Made by a program: the position numbers and the translations under genes
The notes under the pieces: generated by a model
What the model was told of the DNA's origin: nothing
Databases searched by the model: none
Seen by the model: only the letters and a program-made list of their open reading frames with translations
NCBI RefSeq assembly: GCF_900258485.1
Contig: NZ_OGVE01000003.1
Coordinates: forward strand, 186,001 to 250,000
Source of the DNA: Helcococcus massiliensis
GTDB lineage: Bacteria > Bacillota > Clostridia > Tissierellales > Peptoniphilaceae
Direction of reading: 5' to 3'
DNA: 64,000 nt
In this document: positions 55,427 through 64,000 of the stretch, one piece after another
Numbering within the stretch: position 1 is the first letter of the stretch
Layout: every line of letters starts with the position of its first letter

Positions 55427-56146
55427 TTATACTTGTAGTAAACTATTTATTTTATCCATTAAATCTTTTTCGTTGAAGTTTTCTATCGAAAATCCCCCTA
55501 TCAATTTCCCTTGAACTACAAACCTTTCTTTAGGATGATATCCTGTATGTCTTTTACATGTATATACTGTTATCATCTTTTCATCAGTGTCTATATTGAT
55601 AGGGCTCGTATCACTTTCATGATACAACTTAGCATTGTATATTTGATATACATACGCTTGTTTCTGGTCTAAAATAAATATTTTATCATTTATGCTTGCT
55701 TTGTTAAGAGGTGTTAAGATAAAATTATTATTTACATGACTGATATGACCAGCAAGAATGTAGTTTCCATGGTCACCAGCCTTTACTTGACTTCTAGGAA
55801 GCTGCTCACATACTCCTAAAAGTAGGTGGGCGTTGTTTATACCTTCAAAGATTTTCTCATCTATGTTTACAGAAGGTATTAAAATCCTTCCCTTAGATAC
55901 AGCTCTATTGGCTTCGTCTTTGTACTTGTCAACCATCTCTCTAGATAAGTTTTCTACATCATCTACGTTGTAGCTTGGGTTCAATCCCAAGTTACTCAAA
56001 TCATCGTAGTTGTCAACATAGCCATTCACACCAGTTTTTCTATTATATTTTATAAATTGCATGAAATCATCACTATATAAATACAGAGCTATTATAAGCA
56101 ATATACCTGTTACTATAGCCCATATTGTTAACAATTTTTTTCTCAT
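55427..56146 (-). CDS. Sortase, class A/D-like, last gene of the pilus operon
   Basis: This 239-residue protein has one N-terminal membrane helix (about 7-25) and a sortase domain. The triad is visible as His in ILAGHISHVNNNF, Cys in MITVYTCKRHTGY and Arg in PKERFVVQGKL. The sequence TVYTC differs from the TLRTCTP of the two class C enzymes, and there is no C-terminal membrane helix. It is therefore more like a class A or D sortase that fixes finished pili or other surface proteins to peptidoglycan. It is 61 bp after the small anchor-like protein, so that protein is a likely substrate. Assignment to a sub-class needs a tree. Confidence 0.85.
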   Translation of the reverse strand: MRKKLLTIWAIVTGILLIIALYLYSDDFMQFIKYNRKTGVNGYVDNYDDLSNLGLNPSYNVDDVENLSREMVDKYKDEANRAVSKGRILIPSVNIDEKIFEGINNAHLLLGVCEQLPRSQVKAGDHGNYILAGHISHVNNNFILTPLNKASINDKIFILDQKQAYVYQIYNAKLYHESDTSPINIDTDEKMITVYTCKRHTGYHPKERFVVQGKLIGGFSIENFNEKDLMDKINSLLQV

Positions 56147-56207
56147 ATACTTCTCTTAACTAAGCTAGAATCACTAGCATTTTTATAAAAATATAAATGA
56201 TAAAGTT

Positions 56208-56792
56208 TTATTTTTCTTCATCTTTCCTTCTAGTAAAAACTAAAATAGCAGTCAATGATATCAAAGCAAAGGCTAAAAAGTATAGGACTACATTGTTGTT
56301 GTCATTATTGTCTTCCATACCAGTCTTGGTATATTTGTTTTTACCCCTTGGTTCCTTAACTGTTTCTTTTCCGGTTTCTTTTTTAGTTTCCTTACCGGTT
56401 TCTTTGTCTGTTTCCCTTTCGGTTTCAGCTTTAGTTTCATGTACAGTCTTTAAATGTTTAGGCTGTATTGTACCTGTCCCTTCTAAAGGAATCTTGAAAT
56501 CAAATTGTTTTGATTTTTCATATCCTTCTAGTGTTTGAATCTCTTCAAAGTGGTACTCACCTTTTTTCAATTTAACAACTTTACTAGTTGAGTCTGTTAA
56601 ATCAACTATTGTTTCCTCTTTAGTATCCTTATTAACTATTTTATACTTAAACCCTTTAAGCCCTTGCCCATTTTTATCCAATGACTGAATTGTGATTTCA
56701 TATAAATCACTTGAACTATTATTGGCTGCAAGTATATTTGTAGGGATTAAGAGTAATAAAGCTAATAATAAAATAGAGATTCTATTCTTCAC
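56208..56792 (-). CDS. Small SpaA/Cna-B-domain surface protein with atypical sorting signal
   Basis: This 194-residue protein has a signal peptide (about 1-22, ending ILAAN). One Cna-B/SpaA-like domain follows (about 28-105, LYEITIQSLDKNGQGLKGFKYKI to LKKGEYHFEEIQTLEGY, with the E-box Glu), then a low-complexity stalk of KETGKETKKETGKE-like repeats (about 115-150). The C-terminal sorting region is a hydrophobic helix and RRKDEEK tail preceded by KYTKTGMED, where LPxTG would normally stand. It looks like a minor pilin or wall anchor. It overlaps the srtC gene before it by 11 bp and is followed by the class A/D-like sortase. The stalk repeats may vary in number between strains. Confidence 0.82.
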   Translation of the reverse strand: MKNRISILLLALLLLIPTNILAANNSSSDLYEITIQSLDKNGQGLKGFKYKIVNKDTKEETIVDLTDSTSKVVKLKKGEYHFEEIQTLEGYEKSKQFDFKIPLEGTGTIQPKHLKTVHETKAETERETDKETGKETKKETGKETVKEPRGKNKYTKTGMEDNNDNNNVVLYFLAFALISLTAILVFTRRKDEEK

Positions 56793-57501
56793 TTTTTTTC
56801 TCCTTTTTGTCCAATATTACCATCAATATAAATGTAACTAAAGAAACTCCTCCTATAGCCATCATTATATATTCAAATGATGAAAAGACTAGCTTCTGAT
56901 CAGGAATGGCCTCATTCATATCATAAGGCAATTGCTTTCCGGTCACTAATAACCTATGTGAGTTTATATATACAGGAGTACAGGTTCTTAGAGTAATATA
57001 TTTCTCTCCTTTTTGAGGCTCAATAAAATGCTCTAGCTCATTTATTGGAGAAACTGTCTTTGTATCAAAGACTTCATATTTTTCAACTCCTTCTTTGGTT
57101 TTGATGTAGAAAATATCTCCATTATGAAGTTTATCCAAATTTATAAAAAGAGTTGAATTGTTACTTCCATTGTGGGATGTAACTATGACATTTACATTTT
57201 CTTTATCTTCTAAGCTTCCTGATTCTTCAATGATACCAGCTCCAGTAGAAATTGCAGCTTCTGAAGTTCCTGTAAATACAGGTACTTTTATATCTACAGA
57301 AGGGATCAACAAGACCCCTTCCATATTTAATAAAAGTTCACTTATATCATTTGTGTTCTTTCTTTCTAGATCAAAATATCTTTCAATTATTTCTTCTCTT
57401 TTAGCAGATTCAATAAACCTTTGAGAAATCACGGTATATGATGTGAAAAGAAATACTAACAATAGTAATATCTTAGAAAATATTGAAATAAACTTTTTCA
57501 A
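56782..57501 (-). CDS. Class C (pilin-polymerising) sortase, second copy
   Basis: This 239-residue protein has an N-terminal helix (about 8-28), a sortase domain and a C-terminal membrane helix (about 212-230) followed by a Lys-rich tail, the layout of class C enzymes that join pilins. The triad is visible as His in VIVTSHNGSNNS, Cys in YITLRTCTPVYINSHR and Arg in the same segment (HRLLVTGKQ). The usual DP-aromatic lid motif before the core is not seen. It follows the pilin gene at 57.5-59.5 kb by one base, so it probably polymerises that pilin. Confidence 0.92.
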   Translation of the reverse strand: MKKFISIFSKILLLLVFLFTSYTVISQRFIESAKREEIIERYFDLERKNTNDISELLLNMEGVLLIPSVDIKVPVFTGTSEAAISTGAGIIEESGSLEDKENVNVIVTSHNGSNNSTLFINLDKLHNGDIFYIKTKEGVEKYEVFDTKTVSPINELEHFIEPQKGEKYITLRTCTPVYINSHRLLVTGKQLPYDMNEAIPDQKLVFSSFEYIMMAIGGVSLVTFILMVILDKKEKKSEE

Positions 57502-57502
57502 T

Positions 57503-59503
57503 TTATCTCACTTCTTTTCTATTTCTTGATACTGTGTATGCAATTACAGAAATCACAACAACTGCTAATAATATGCCAACTGTCATTACCATTTGTTCTG
57601 TACCGGTTGTTGGTAGGTCAGGTGTTCTGTTATTTTTAATATCTTTTAAAACTCCAACTGTGTGAGTATCCTCTTTAACTGTTATTTCAGTTACAGGATC
57701 AACAGGTAGTTTATATCCTTCAGGCGCCTTAGTTTCCACTAATTTGTAAGTACCTTTTCTTAATCCATTTACTTTTATAAGTCCATCTTCACCTGAAACT
57801 AGTTTTAAAGCTTCTGCTTCATTTTCACTAAATACTGATTCAAATACTTTTTCTTCTTCATTTATAACTTGTTTTTCGCCTGTGTAGTATAGTATTTTCC
57901 CATCTTCTTCTTTTGTTAAGATAAATTCTGCACCTTTTAATGCTTCAGGAGCTATACTTGAACCCCATAAACCATCATTAACCTTCTTTACTACAAAGCC
58001 GTAAGTTGTAAACTCTTCTTCGTCCTTATCATGTCTATCTTTGTTTTTACCATTTGGATCGTTGTTAAAGGTTAATTTAACTTCGTTAGAATAGTTCCCA
58101 TTTGGAGCCACTTCACCAGTGAATTCTGCTGAATATGATACATTTAATTGTCTTGTAGCTGCAACTTTATCTGATACTTTATTATTAGATACTATAAAGT
58201 TAATTTCAAAACTGTTTTTTTCTTCACTTAAGGTTACTGTATAGTCTTCACCTTCAGTTATTACTTCGCCTTCTTTTGTTTTTATTTCAATTTTTAGTTT
58301 TCCTTGATCATTTAAGATAAATCTTGCACCAGTTGTTTTCACATTGTCTAATTGCAATTCATCAGTAAATTCAAACTTAGAATAATTTTTTATGTCATGA
58401 GGAACATCTAGTTTTACATTAAAGTCCATTTTTTCTAAAACTGAGTAAGAAGATTTTTCTCCCTCAACTGTAGCTGTAGGATTTGTAAGAGTCTTATCGA
58501 TTTCTGGTTTATCATAGTTGGTATAAGAGTTAAAGAATTCTTCATCGTCTACAGTAATTTCACCATTAGCATCTACTGTAAAACCTAATTTGTTGTGTTC
58601 ATTATTTTGAGCAAAACCTGAAACTAATAAATCACCAACATCATCTCTTTTAGCATCTGCTTCTACCAACATGCCATCTACTAGATTAGCTGTTTCTTGC
58701 TCTACAAAGTAGTAGTGTCCTTTTACTAGTCCTTCAACTGTTACTTTACCTTCAGCATTAGTAGTATAAACTAAATCTTCACCTTCATTATTTTTGATTA
58801 CTGTACCCTTACCTGCTTCACCAACATATAGCTTGAAGTTAATTCCTTCTAAAGCTTTGGCTTCTGTGTCTTCTGCTCTTTTAACTAATTTTCTTAAATC
58901 AAAGGTTAATTTTTGTGCTTCGTTTTTTGGATATAGGCTAATGGTACCATTTAGGTAGCCATTTCCTTCTGCATTGGTAATAGGTAGTTGCACAGCCATT
59001 GGTCTTGCTTTTTGTTTTACTAAAGCAGAAGTCTTAGTTTCTACAATAACGTATAAAATATCTTTGTTATTTTCTACTTTTTCAAATAGTGCAACACCTT
59101 CATCATTTACTATAACTTCTTCACCAACTTTTTCTGCACCATATGGTAATTCTGTTCCAGCATTTACAGCGGCTTCAACTTCACCAGCTATTTCCATAGC
59201 ATTTTTTTCAACTTTAGCTAGAGCAGCTTTTTCTATTTTATATAAGCTAAATCCTACATCACCAAACTTAGACTTATCCCATGCTTTAACTTCTAGTGGT
59301 AATTCTACTTCTTTACCTGTATTTTTGATGAAGTCTTGTGTTCTTTCACCTTCATACATTAATTTTCTAATTGCTAAATTAACTGTCGCATCAGCTTTAC
59401 TTGTATTTTCAACATTGTTTGCAAATACATTACCTAATGGTAGTGCAAATAATAATACTGCTAATAAGATTGAGAAATATTTTTTAATATTATTTTTTCC
59501 CAT
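57503..59503 (-). CDS. Backbone-type LPXTG pilin, second copy
   Basis: The start is placed at 59503 (MGKNNIKKYFSILLAVLLFAL) because AAAGGAG lies upstream and a normal signal peptide results; the frame extends 8 codons further. The 666-residue protein has an N-terminal D1 domain (AWDKSKFGDVGFSLYKIEK), the pilin motif with its linking Lys in SLYPKNEAQKLTFDLRK, two or three Cna-B domains with isopeptide-type DLRKLVKRAE and FVVKKVN strands, the E-box YKLVETKAPEGYKLP, and the LPTTG sorting signal followed by helix and RNRKEVR tail. These are the parts needed for covalent polymerisation. Its 5' end overlaps the upstream sortase by 14 bp. Confidence 0.93.
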   Translation of the reverse strand: MGKNNIKKYFSILLAVLLFALPLGNVFANNVENTSKADATVNLAIRKLMYEGERTQDFIKNTGKEVELPLEVKAWDKSKFGDVGFSLYKIEKAALAKVEKNAMEIAGEVEAAVNAGTELPYGAEKVGEEVIVNDEGVALFEKVENNKDILYVIVETKTSALVKQKARPMAVQLPITNAEGNGYLNGTISLYPKNEAQKLTFDLRKLVKRAEDTEAKALEGINFKLYVGEAGKGTVIKNNEGEDLVYTTNAEGKVTVEGLVKGHYYFVEQETANLVDGMLVEADAKRDDVGDLLVSGFAQNNEHNKLGFTVDANGEITVDDEEFFNSYTNYDKPEIDKTLTNPTATVEGEKSSYSVLEKMDFNVKLDVPHDIKNYSKFEFTDELQLDNVKTTGARFILNDQGKLKIEIKTKEGEVITEGEDYTVTLSEEKNSFEINFIVSNNKVSDKVAATRQLNVSYSAEFTGEVAPNGNYSNEVKLTFNNDPNGKNKDRHDKDEEEFTTYGFVVKKVNDGLWGSSIAPEALKGAEFILTKEEDGKILYYTGEKQVINEEEKVFESVFSENEAEALKLVSGEDGLIKVNGLRKGTYKLVETKAPEGYKLPVDPVTEITVKEDTHTVGVLKDIKNNRTPDLPTTGTEQMVMTVGILLAVVVISVIAYTVSRNRKEVR

Positions 59504-60230
59504 TTTCTTTATTCTCCTTTTGGTCATCTTTTTTTATTATGCTTATAAGCAATAGGATTAAAGCAATTGTAGCAATTGCTATAAGCCCTATTTCAAATAG
59601 TGATAGGGTAAAACTTGAGTTGGGTATGGTTTCCACTTCTTCAATTAATTTACCTGTTGCTAAAAACCTGTGACTATTGATCCCTATAGGTGTACAAGTC
59701 CTAAGGGTTACATAAGACTCATCAGCTTTTGGTTGAAGAATTTTTTCAAACTCATTTATTGGACTGACATCCCTAGTGTCAAACACCTCATATTTATATA
59801 TCTTGGAGTCCCTATTTTTTATATAAAAATGATCACCAGCTTTTAATTTAGGTACATTTATAAATAGGTCTTTTAATGAGTCCCCATTATGAGATGTGAT
59901 GACACTATTGGAATTTTCGTAGGGTATTAAATTACCTGTTCCAACTATAAGGCCGGCCCCTTCATTTAGAGCTGCCTCTCCAGCATTTGAAAATACCGCC
60001 ATTTTAAGGTCTATGTCAGGTGCATAAAGCACACCAATAGTCTCAAGTAAGGCTTTTTTTACTGAGAAAACATCACCTTCATTTTTATCCTCTTGTATTT
60101 CAAAGTTTGACTCAAACTTTGATATCAATTCATTTTGTCTATTTCTTTCAGTCACTCTCATTTCAAATATTGTATATAAACAAATCGAGATGACTGTCAA
60201 AAATATTATTTTATCCAAATGTTTTCTCAA
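59490..60230 (-). CDS. Class C (pilin-polymerising) sortase, first copy
   Basis: This 246-residue protein has an N-terminal helix (about 8-25), a sortase core with His in SVITSHNGDSLKDLF, Cys and Arg in YVTLRTCTPIGINSHRFLATGK, and a C-terminal helix (about 212-235) with a Lys-rich tail. It is a paralogue of the sortase at 56.8-57.5 kb and likewise shows no DP-aromatic lid motif. It sits 38 bp behind the first backbone pilin and overlaps the start of the second. Each pilin is thus followed by its own sortase, which suggests matched pairs. Confidence 0.92.
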   Translation of the reverse strand: MRKHLDKIIFLTVISICLYTIFEMRVTERNRQNELISKFESNFEIQEDKNEGDVFSVKKALLETIGVLYAPDIDLKMAVFSNAGEAALNEGAGLIVGTGNLIPYENSNSVITSHNGDSLKDLFINVPKLKAGDHFYIKNRDSKIYKYEVFDTRDVSPINEFEKILQPKADESYVTLRTCTPIGINSHRFLATGKLIEEVETIPNSSFTLSLFEIGLIAIATIALILLLISIIKKDDQKENKENGKK

Positions 60231-60268
60231 ATTTTACCTCTATCTAATCAATTAAAATCTAATTTATT

Positions 60269-62107
60269 TTAAGCTTCTTCTTTATTTCTTTTTGAAATTA
60301 CAAATCCAACTACAGTCAATGCTGCTAGTCCAGCAATTACTAGAACTGTTTTTTCAGTACCTGTCATAGGCATGTCAGGAGATTTTTCGTTTATAATTTC
60401 TGTTTCAGAAACTGTCCATTCACTTTGGCCTTCTTCTTTATCACTTACTGTAAATTCTGTAGTAGGATTTGTTGGTAAGTTATAACCAGCAGGAGCCTTA
60501 ATTTCTTCTGCTACATATGATCCAGCTTTTAGACCTTCAATAACTACACTACCATCTTCAACTGTTGTATAAACAGTAGCTTCATTTTTGTCTGCTACCC
60601 ATTCTACCTTGTTATCAGATTTCTTTAGGTATTCTACGCCGTTTTCACCTTGTCTATATATCTTAAACTCAGCACCTGAAAGGTTTTCTTTAGCTATACC
60701 TGTATTAAATAAACCTTGACCTTTTTTAACTAGTTTATGTGAATAAGTAAATACTTCTTCATTATCTTTTTCTTTACCAGTTTCGGTATTGTTATCAAAG
60801 TTTAGTTCAACGGTGTTATTTACTGGTTTTCCAAATTCTACTTGGTCATTTATAGTTGCTTTATAAGTTACAGTCAATTGTTTACCAGCAAAAGCAGCTA
60901 AATTAGCTGGAGTAAAGTCTAATTGGTATCCACCATCAATTTCACTCACTTGATAATCAGTACCTTTAGTTAAACCTTCTATATTAATTGAGTTAACATC
61001 AACAGTTAAAGCCTTATCAGCTTTATCTGTGAAATTGAATGTTTTATATGATGTTATATTGTGTGGAACATCTACTGTAACTTTATAGGAAATTTCATCA
61101 CCAATATTGTATGATTTTACTGTTCTTTCATCTGTAGCTTCTTTTTTAATAGTTGGTTTTTCGTAGTTTACTACTTGTTTTCCTTCAGCTAATAAAGATC
61201 CTTCAGGATAAGTTATACTACCATCATTTTTGTATTCAAATGTTAACTTGTTAGTTGCTGCATTTGCTACTTCTGGGTTTAGTAATACATTGTTTGCTTG
61301 ACCTTCTTCAGTTATATCAGCATCTGCTACTGAAGTTTCTACAAAATAGTATGATCCAACTTCTAAGCCATTTACAGAGATTTTACCTTCACCATTAGTT
61401 ACTAAAGAATCTTGGTTTACTTTTTCACCTTGTCCAGGTTGTCCTTTATAAAGGTCAAATTTTGCACCTTCATATGCTTTAGCATCTGTTTCACCATTTC
61501 TTAAAACATATTTTACAAGTTCTTGTGTTTTTTCTTCTACCTTATTTTTAGGATATAGGTGTACTTCATCTAAGTATCCATTAGCTTCATCATTGTTTAA
61601 TGGTAGTGATATAAACATTGCCTTAGCTTTTTGAGTAACTGTAGAAGATGATAAAGTTTCTACTACTACATATTGACCTTCTGCTAAGCCTTCAAATGAT
61701 ACTAAACCATTGTCATCAACTACTAGTTGATCATTAACTTTTGTTGCTCCATAAGCTGTATTATCTTTTTCTACAGCATCAGCTATAGCTTGTGGATTTT
61801 TGTTTTCTAAATTAGATTTTGCCACTTCTTCTTTATCTAATTTGAAGATACTAAATCCAACTTCACCATTCTTTGATTTATCCCAAACTTGAGCTTCAGT
61901 ACCAAAGTCTTTTATGTCCATTTCTTTACCTGTATTTTTAACACTAGGTAATTCTTCATTAGAATTCATATATTGCAACTTGTGGATTGTTAATTTTGTT
62001 TTGTGATTTGCTGGAGTTTGATTTGCAGCAAAAACTGTTGAACTAGCTGTTATTATCATAAGTAGTGATAATACTAGAGCATAAAGCCTATTTAATTTTA
62101 TTTTCAT
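60269..62107 (-). CDS. Backbone-type LPXTG pilin, first copy
   Basis: This 612-residue protein has a signal peptide (about 1-28, ending TVFAAN). The D1 domain has KLTIHKLQYM and VWDKSKNGEVGFSIFKLD, and the pilin motif with linking Lys is in VHLYPKNKVEEKTQEL. Cna-B domains follow at about 195-290, 315-440 and 450-575, with an E-box in YVAEEIKAPAGYNLP. The sorting signal is MPMTG (LPxTG variant) followed by a hydrophobic helix and SKRNKEEA. It resembles the second pilin throughout and is clearly a paralogue. It overlaps the end of the large surface protein gene by 20 bp and is followed by the first class C sortase. Confidence 0.94.
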   Translation of the reverse strand: MKIKLNRLYALVLSLLMIITASSTVFAANQTPANHKTKLTIHKLQYMNSNEELPSVKNTGKEMDIKDFGTEAQVWDKSKNGEVGFSIFKLDKEEVAKSNLENKNPQAIADAVEKDNTAYGATKVNDQLVVDDNGLVSFEGLAEGQYVVVETLSSSTVTQKAKAMFISLPLNNDEANGYLDEVHLYPKNKVEEKTQELVKYVLRNGETDAKAYEGAKFDLYKGQPGQGEKVNQDSLVTNGEGKISVNGLEVGSYYFVETSVADADITEEGQANNVLLNPEVANAATNKLTFEYKNDGSITYPEGSLLAEGKQVVNYEKPTIKKEATDERTVKSYNIGDEISYKVTVDVPHNITSYKTFNFTDKADKALTVDVNSINIEGLTKGTDYQVSEIDGGYQLDFTPANLAAFAGKQLTVTYKATINDQVEFGKPVNNTVELNFDNNTETGKEKDNEEVFTYSHKLVKKGQGLFNTGIAKENLSGAEFKIYRQGENGVEYLKKSDNKVEWVADKNEATVYTTVEDGSVVIEGLKAGSYVAEEIKAPAGYNLPTNPTTEFTVSDKEEGQSEWTVSETEIINEKSPDMPMTGTEKTVLVIAGLAALTVVGFVISKRNKEEA

Positions 62108-64000
62108 AGATTTTTCTCCTTATTGAATCTTTTTTATTTATATATAAAGCAACAAATAGCATACTTGTTAAAGCTAATAGATAGCTTATAGTGTTGTGAG
62201 TACCTGTGACTGGCATTATAGGACGATATACGTTTTTGAAGTTAATGTCTTCATTTAGACCACTTATTTCAGTAATTAATTTACCTTGGCCACCATCACT
62301 TACCTTAACCTCAATTTCATATACCTTATCATCATATTTGATAGTATTTTCATTACCAGCTTTTTCTAGGACCCTATACTTGTGTGTTCCTATATCATCT
62401 AATGTATATTGAATAGGTTCAAATACAATCTCACCCTTATCATTGTTTCTTGCAGTTTGGATTATTTTGTCATCTTCCATAATCATAAATTCAAACTCGT
62501 AATCCTTTATATCCTTACCTACAAGAGTTTTATTAGCTTTTATTTCTAATTGGCCATTTGCAGAATAGATGTTAGTTAAAGAAATTACATTTTCTTTGTC
62601 TGTAATCGTTTCTGTTGTCTTGGAATCTTGACTTAAAGTATATCCGGCTGATTCTTCTTCAACTACTTCTACAATTGCACCTTCAGGTAATTGTTTAATA
62701 GTTATTGTTTCGCCAGCAGATATTTTAATACTTCCACCATCTTTTATGGTTCCTGATTTGGTGTCAGATGCCCAATGATAAGCACTTGTTAGAACTTGTC
62801 TATCTTTATCAGATAGACTTACAACTAGTGTAAATTTATCAAGTCTTTCAGTTCCAACTACTTTCTTAGATACCTTTAGATCATATGAATCTATATTAGT
62901 ATTATCTTCAGGTTCATATATGTTTGTAAATACAGGTCCATCATTATCGTATTCGACTTTAATGTCTAAACTTCCTGTTTTATTATCTGTAGCTGTAACT
63001 TTAACTATTTCTTCATGTGTATCATATTTTATATTTGGAAGATCAGCTTTTATTTCTCTAATATAGTAGGTGTATTCACCCGGCTCATCTAAAGAAATTG
63101 CATTAAAGTTAATCTCTCCAAATTGATCATTTCTAACTTTTTCTTTTAAGTTTTTATCCTTATCTAACAATTCAAATTCAAATTGCCCACTTTGAAGCTC
63201 AGCATTTTCTAAAATCTTCTTAGCCTTTAAGTTAAATGATCCACTTGTCTCATATGAATACTTGTTTGTAACAACAGATTTAACATCTGTTCCTTTTATA
63301 ACTCCAGATTCATTGCTTATATTTTCTAAAGTATAGTTATCAGTAAGATTGATTTCTTTGATTTCGTAGTTTGTACCATATTTTAGATTTTCAATGGTAT
63401 GACTTTCCCCATTCTTCAGCGTAATGGTTTCATCATATCCATTTGGAGATCCTTCCCCTCCATTAATACTTACCACTATAGTAAAGTCGATATCTTTAGC
63501 ATCTGTTCCTGTAACTTCTTTAGATATAGTTAAGTTATTTTTCTTAGTTGTATTGTTAAATACAGTTTCAGTTTGACCTTCTGGATAGATTACTTCTGAT
63601 TTTAGAGAATAACCATTCTCAGCTCTGCTTACTCTTATAACAACTTTTTCTTCATGAGTATCATAGTTAATTGAAGGATCCTGACCAACAACTTCTTGTA
63701 TATAGTAAGTTTCTTCATAGAATTCATTTTCTTGATAGTAATAATAATCGTCATCAAAAATACGATTAGCAAAACTAAAGGAACCATCTTCTAGAGAAAC
63801 GGCTGTATCAACTACTTCCCTATCTTCATTTAATAAATTGAATTTGAATCCTTTTGTACCCTGTCCATCCAGATATTTCTTACCTTTGATTTTAGCTTCT
63901 ATAGAATTAGGTCTAGATTCATTTACAAACTTAGCCATAGATTCTGTATTAGCCTTTATCTCTCCGCTAGTATTTTCTTCACTTACTAAAACCCAGCCAT
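62088..64000 (-). CDS. Large multi-domain LPXTG surface protein, likely pilus tip (5' end outside window)
   Basis: The frame is open from 64000 to the stop at 62088 without an identifiable signal peptide, so the N-terminus lies outside the window. The visible 636 residues alternate two domain types. FctA/Spy0128-like domains (NIKYDTHEEIVKVTATDNKTG-like strands; about residues 35-135, 250-365 and 490-595 of the visible part) end in a YDTHEE or YDDKVYEI strand. Between them are Cna-B-like domains starting LTISKEVTGTDAKDIDFTI and LKVSKKVVGTERLDKFTL. The protein ends with MPVTG, a hydrophobic helix and a basic tail. Position as the first visible gene before the pilins, with a shared operon, fits a tip adhesin; that role is inference. 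Confidence 0.88.
   Translation of the reverse strand, partial: GWVLVSEENTSGEIKANTESMAKFVNESRPNSIEAKIKGKKYLDGQGTKGFKFNLLNEDREVVDTAVSLEDGSFSFANRIFDDDYYYYQENEFYEETYYIQEVVGQDPSINYDTHEEKVVIRVSRAENGYSLKSEVIYPEGQTETVFNNTTKKNNLTISKEVTGTDAKDIDFTIVVSINGGEGSPNGYDETITLKNGESHTIENLKYGTNYEIKEINLTDNYTLENISNESGVIKGTDVKSVVTNKYSYETSGSFNLKAKKILENAELQSGQFEFELLDKDKNLKEKVRNDQFGEINFNAISLDEPGEYTYYIREIKADLPNIKYDTHEEIVKVTATDNKTGSLDIKVEYDNDGPVFTNIYEPEDNTNIDSYDLKVSKKVVGTERLDKFTLVVSLSDKDRQVLTSAYHWASDTKSGTIKDGGSIKISAGETITIKQLPEGAIVEVVEEESAGYTLSQDSKTTETITDKENVISLTNIYSANGQLEIKANKTLVGKDIKDYEFEFMIMEDDKIIQTARNNDKGEIVFEPIQYTLDDIGTHKYRVLEKAGNENTIKYDDKVYEIEVKVSDGGQGKLITEISGLNEDINFKNVYRPIMPVTGTHNTISYLLALTSMLFVALYINKKDSIRRKIYENKIK

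Overview
The window is a low-GC Firmicutes chromosome segment. The bases are mostly A and T, starts are preceded by strong AGGAGG-type ribosome binding sites, Rho-independent hairpins are frequent, and there are LPXTG pilins with sortases, a long-form HPF and a DnaD/DnaI helicase loader pair. The gene content fits an anaerobic Gram-positive coccus of the Peptoniphilaceae type (Anaerococcus or a relative). That assignment is inference from gene style, not from a marker gene. No rRNA or tRNA gene, prophage or insertion sequence was recognised.

Region by region. (1) Positions 1-9053, minus strand: a cell-surface polysaccharide operon. It starts with an LCP wall-ligase protein and continues with a UDP-sugar 4,6-dehydratase, a DegT-type aminotransferase, a FemAB/GNAT-like transferase, a polymerase/ligase with an odd extracellular tail, a phosphoglycosyl transferase and a sugar epimerase cut by the window edge. 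(2) 9.2-15.6 kb: two tandem M29 aminopeptidases, a lone PD-(D/E)XK-like nuclease gene beside a 42-bp tandem repeat array, then ddl-murF. (3) 15.7-24.8 kb, minus strand: a tight operon gdpP-rplI-dnaB-GNAT-dnaD-dnaI-yjeF-like-serS-murG, joining c-di-AMP turnover, helicase loading, translation and lipid II synthesis. (4) 24.8-31.5 kb: a UvrD-family helicase with a C-terminal nuclease domain, purine nucleoside phosphorylase, a secreted NlpC/P60 hydrolase under apparent WalR boxes, and alanine dehydrogenase. (5) 31.7-38.4 kb: an Ami/Opp oligopeptide ABC transporter. (6) 38.7-43.7 kb: prfB (with programmed frameshift)-tex-proS. (7) 43.7-44.8 kb: an intergenic repeat locus with dyad elements and a 53-bp tandem array, related to a smaller copy near 30.1 kb. 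(8) 44.8-50.5 kb: secA with a class B sortase, hpf and an HtrA protease. (9) 50.6-54.0 kb, plus strand: a GlcNAc operon (RpiR regulator, PTS EIICB, NagA). (10) 54.1-64.0 kb, minus strand: a second LCP gene and a sortase-assembled pilus operon with a large multi-domain surface protein, two backbone-like pilins each paired with its own class C sortase, a small anchor-like protein with a non-standard sorting motif, and a further sortase.

Themes. Much of the window builds, decorates or remodels the cell envelope: D-Ala-D-Ala ligation, MurF, MurG, two LCP ligases, a wall hydrolase, five surface or pilus proteins or partners and four sortases. The least explained features are the two related extragenic repeat loci, the 42-bp array upstream of the nuclease gene, the polymerase with a degenerate deacetylase-like tail, and the doubled pilin-sortase module. 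Everything here was read by eye; no searches or structure predictions were run.
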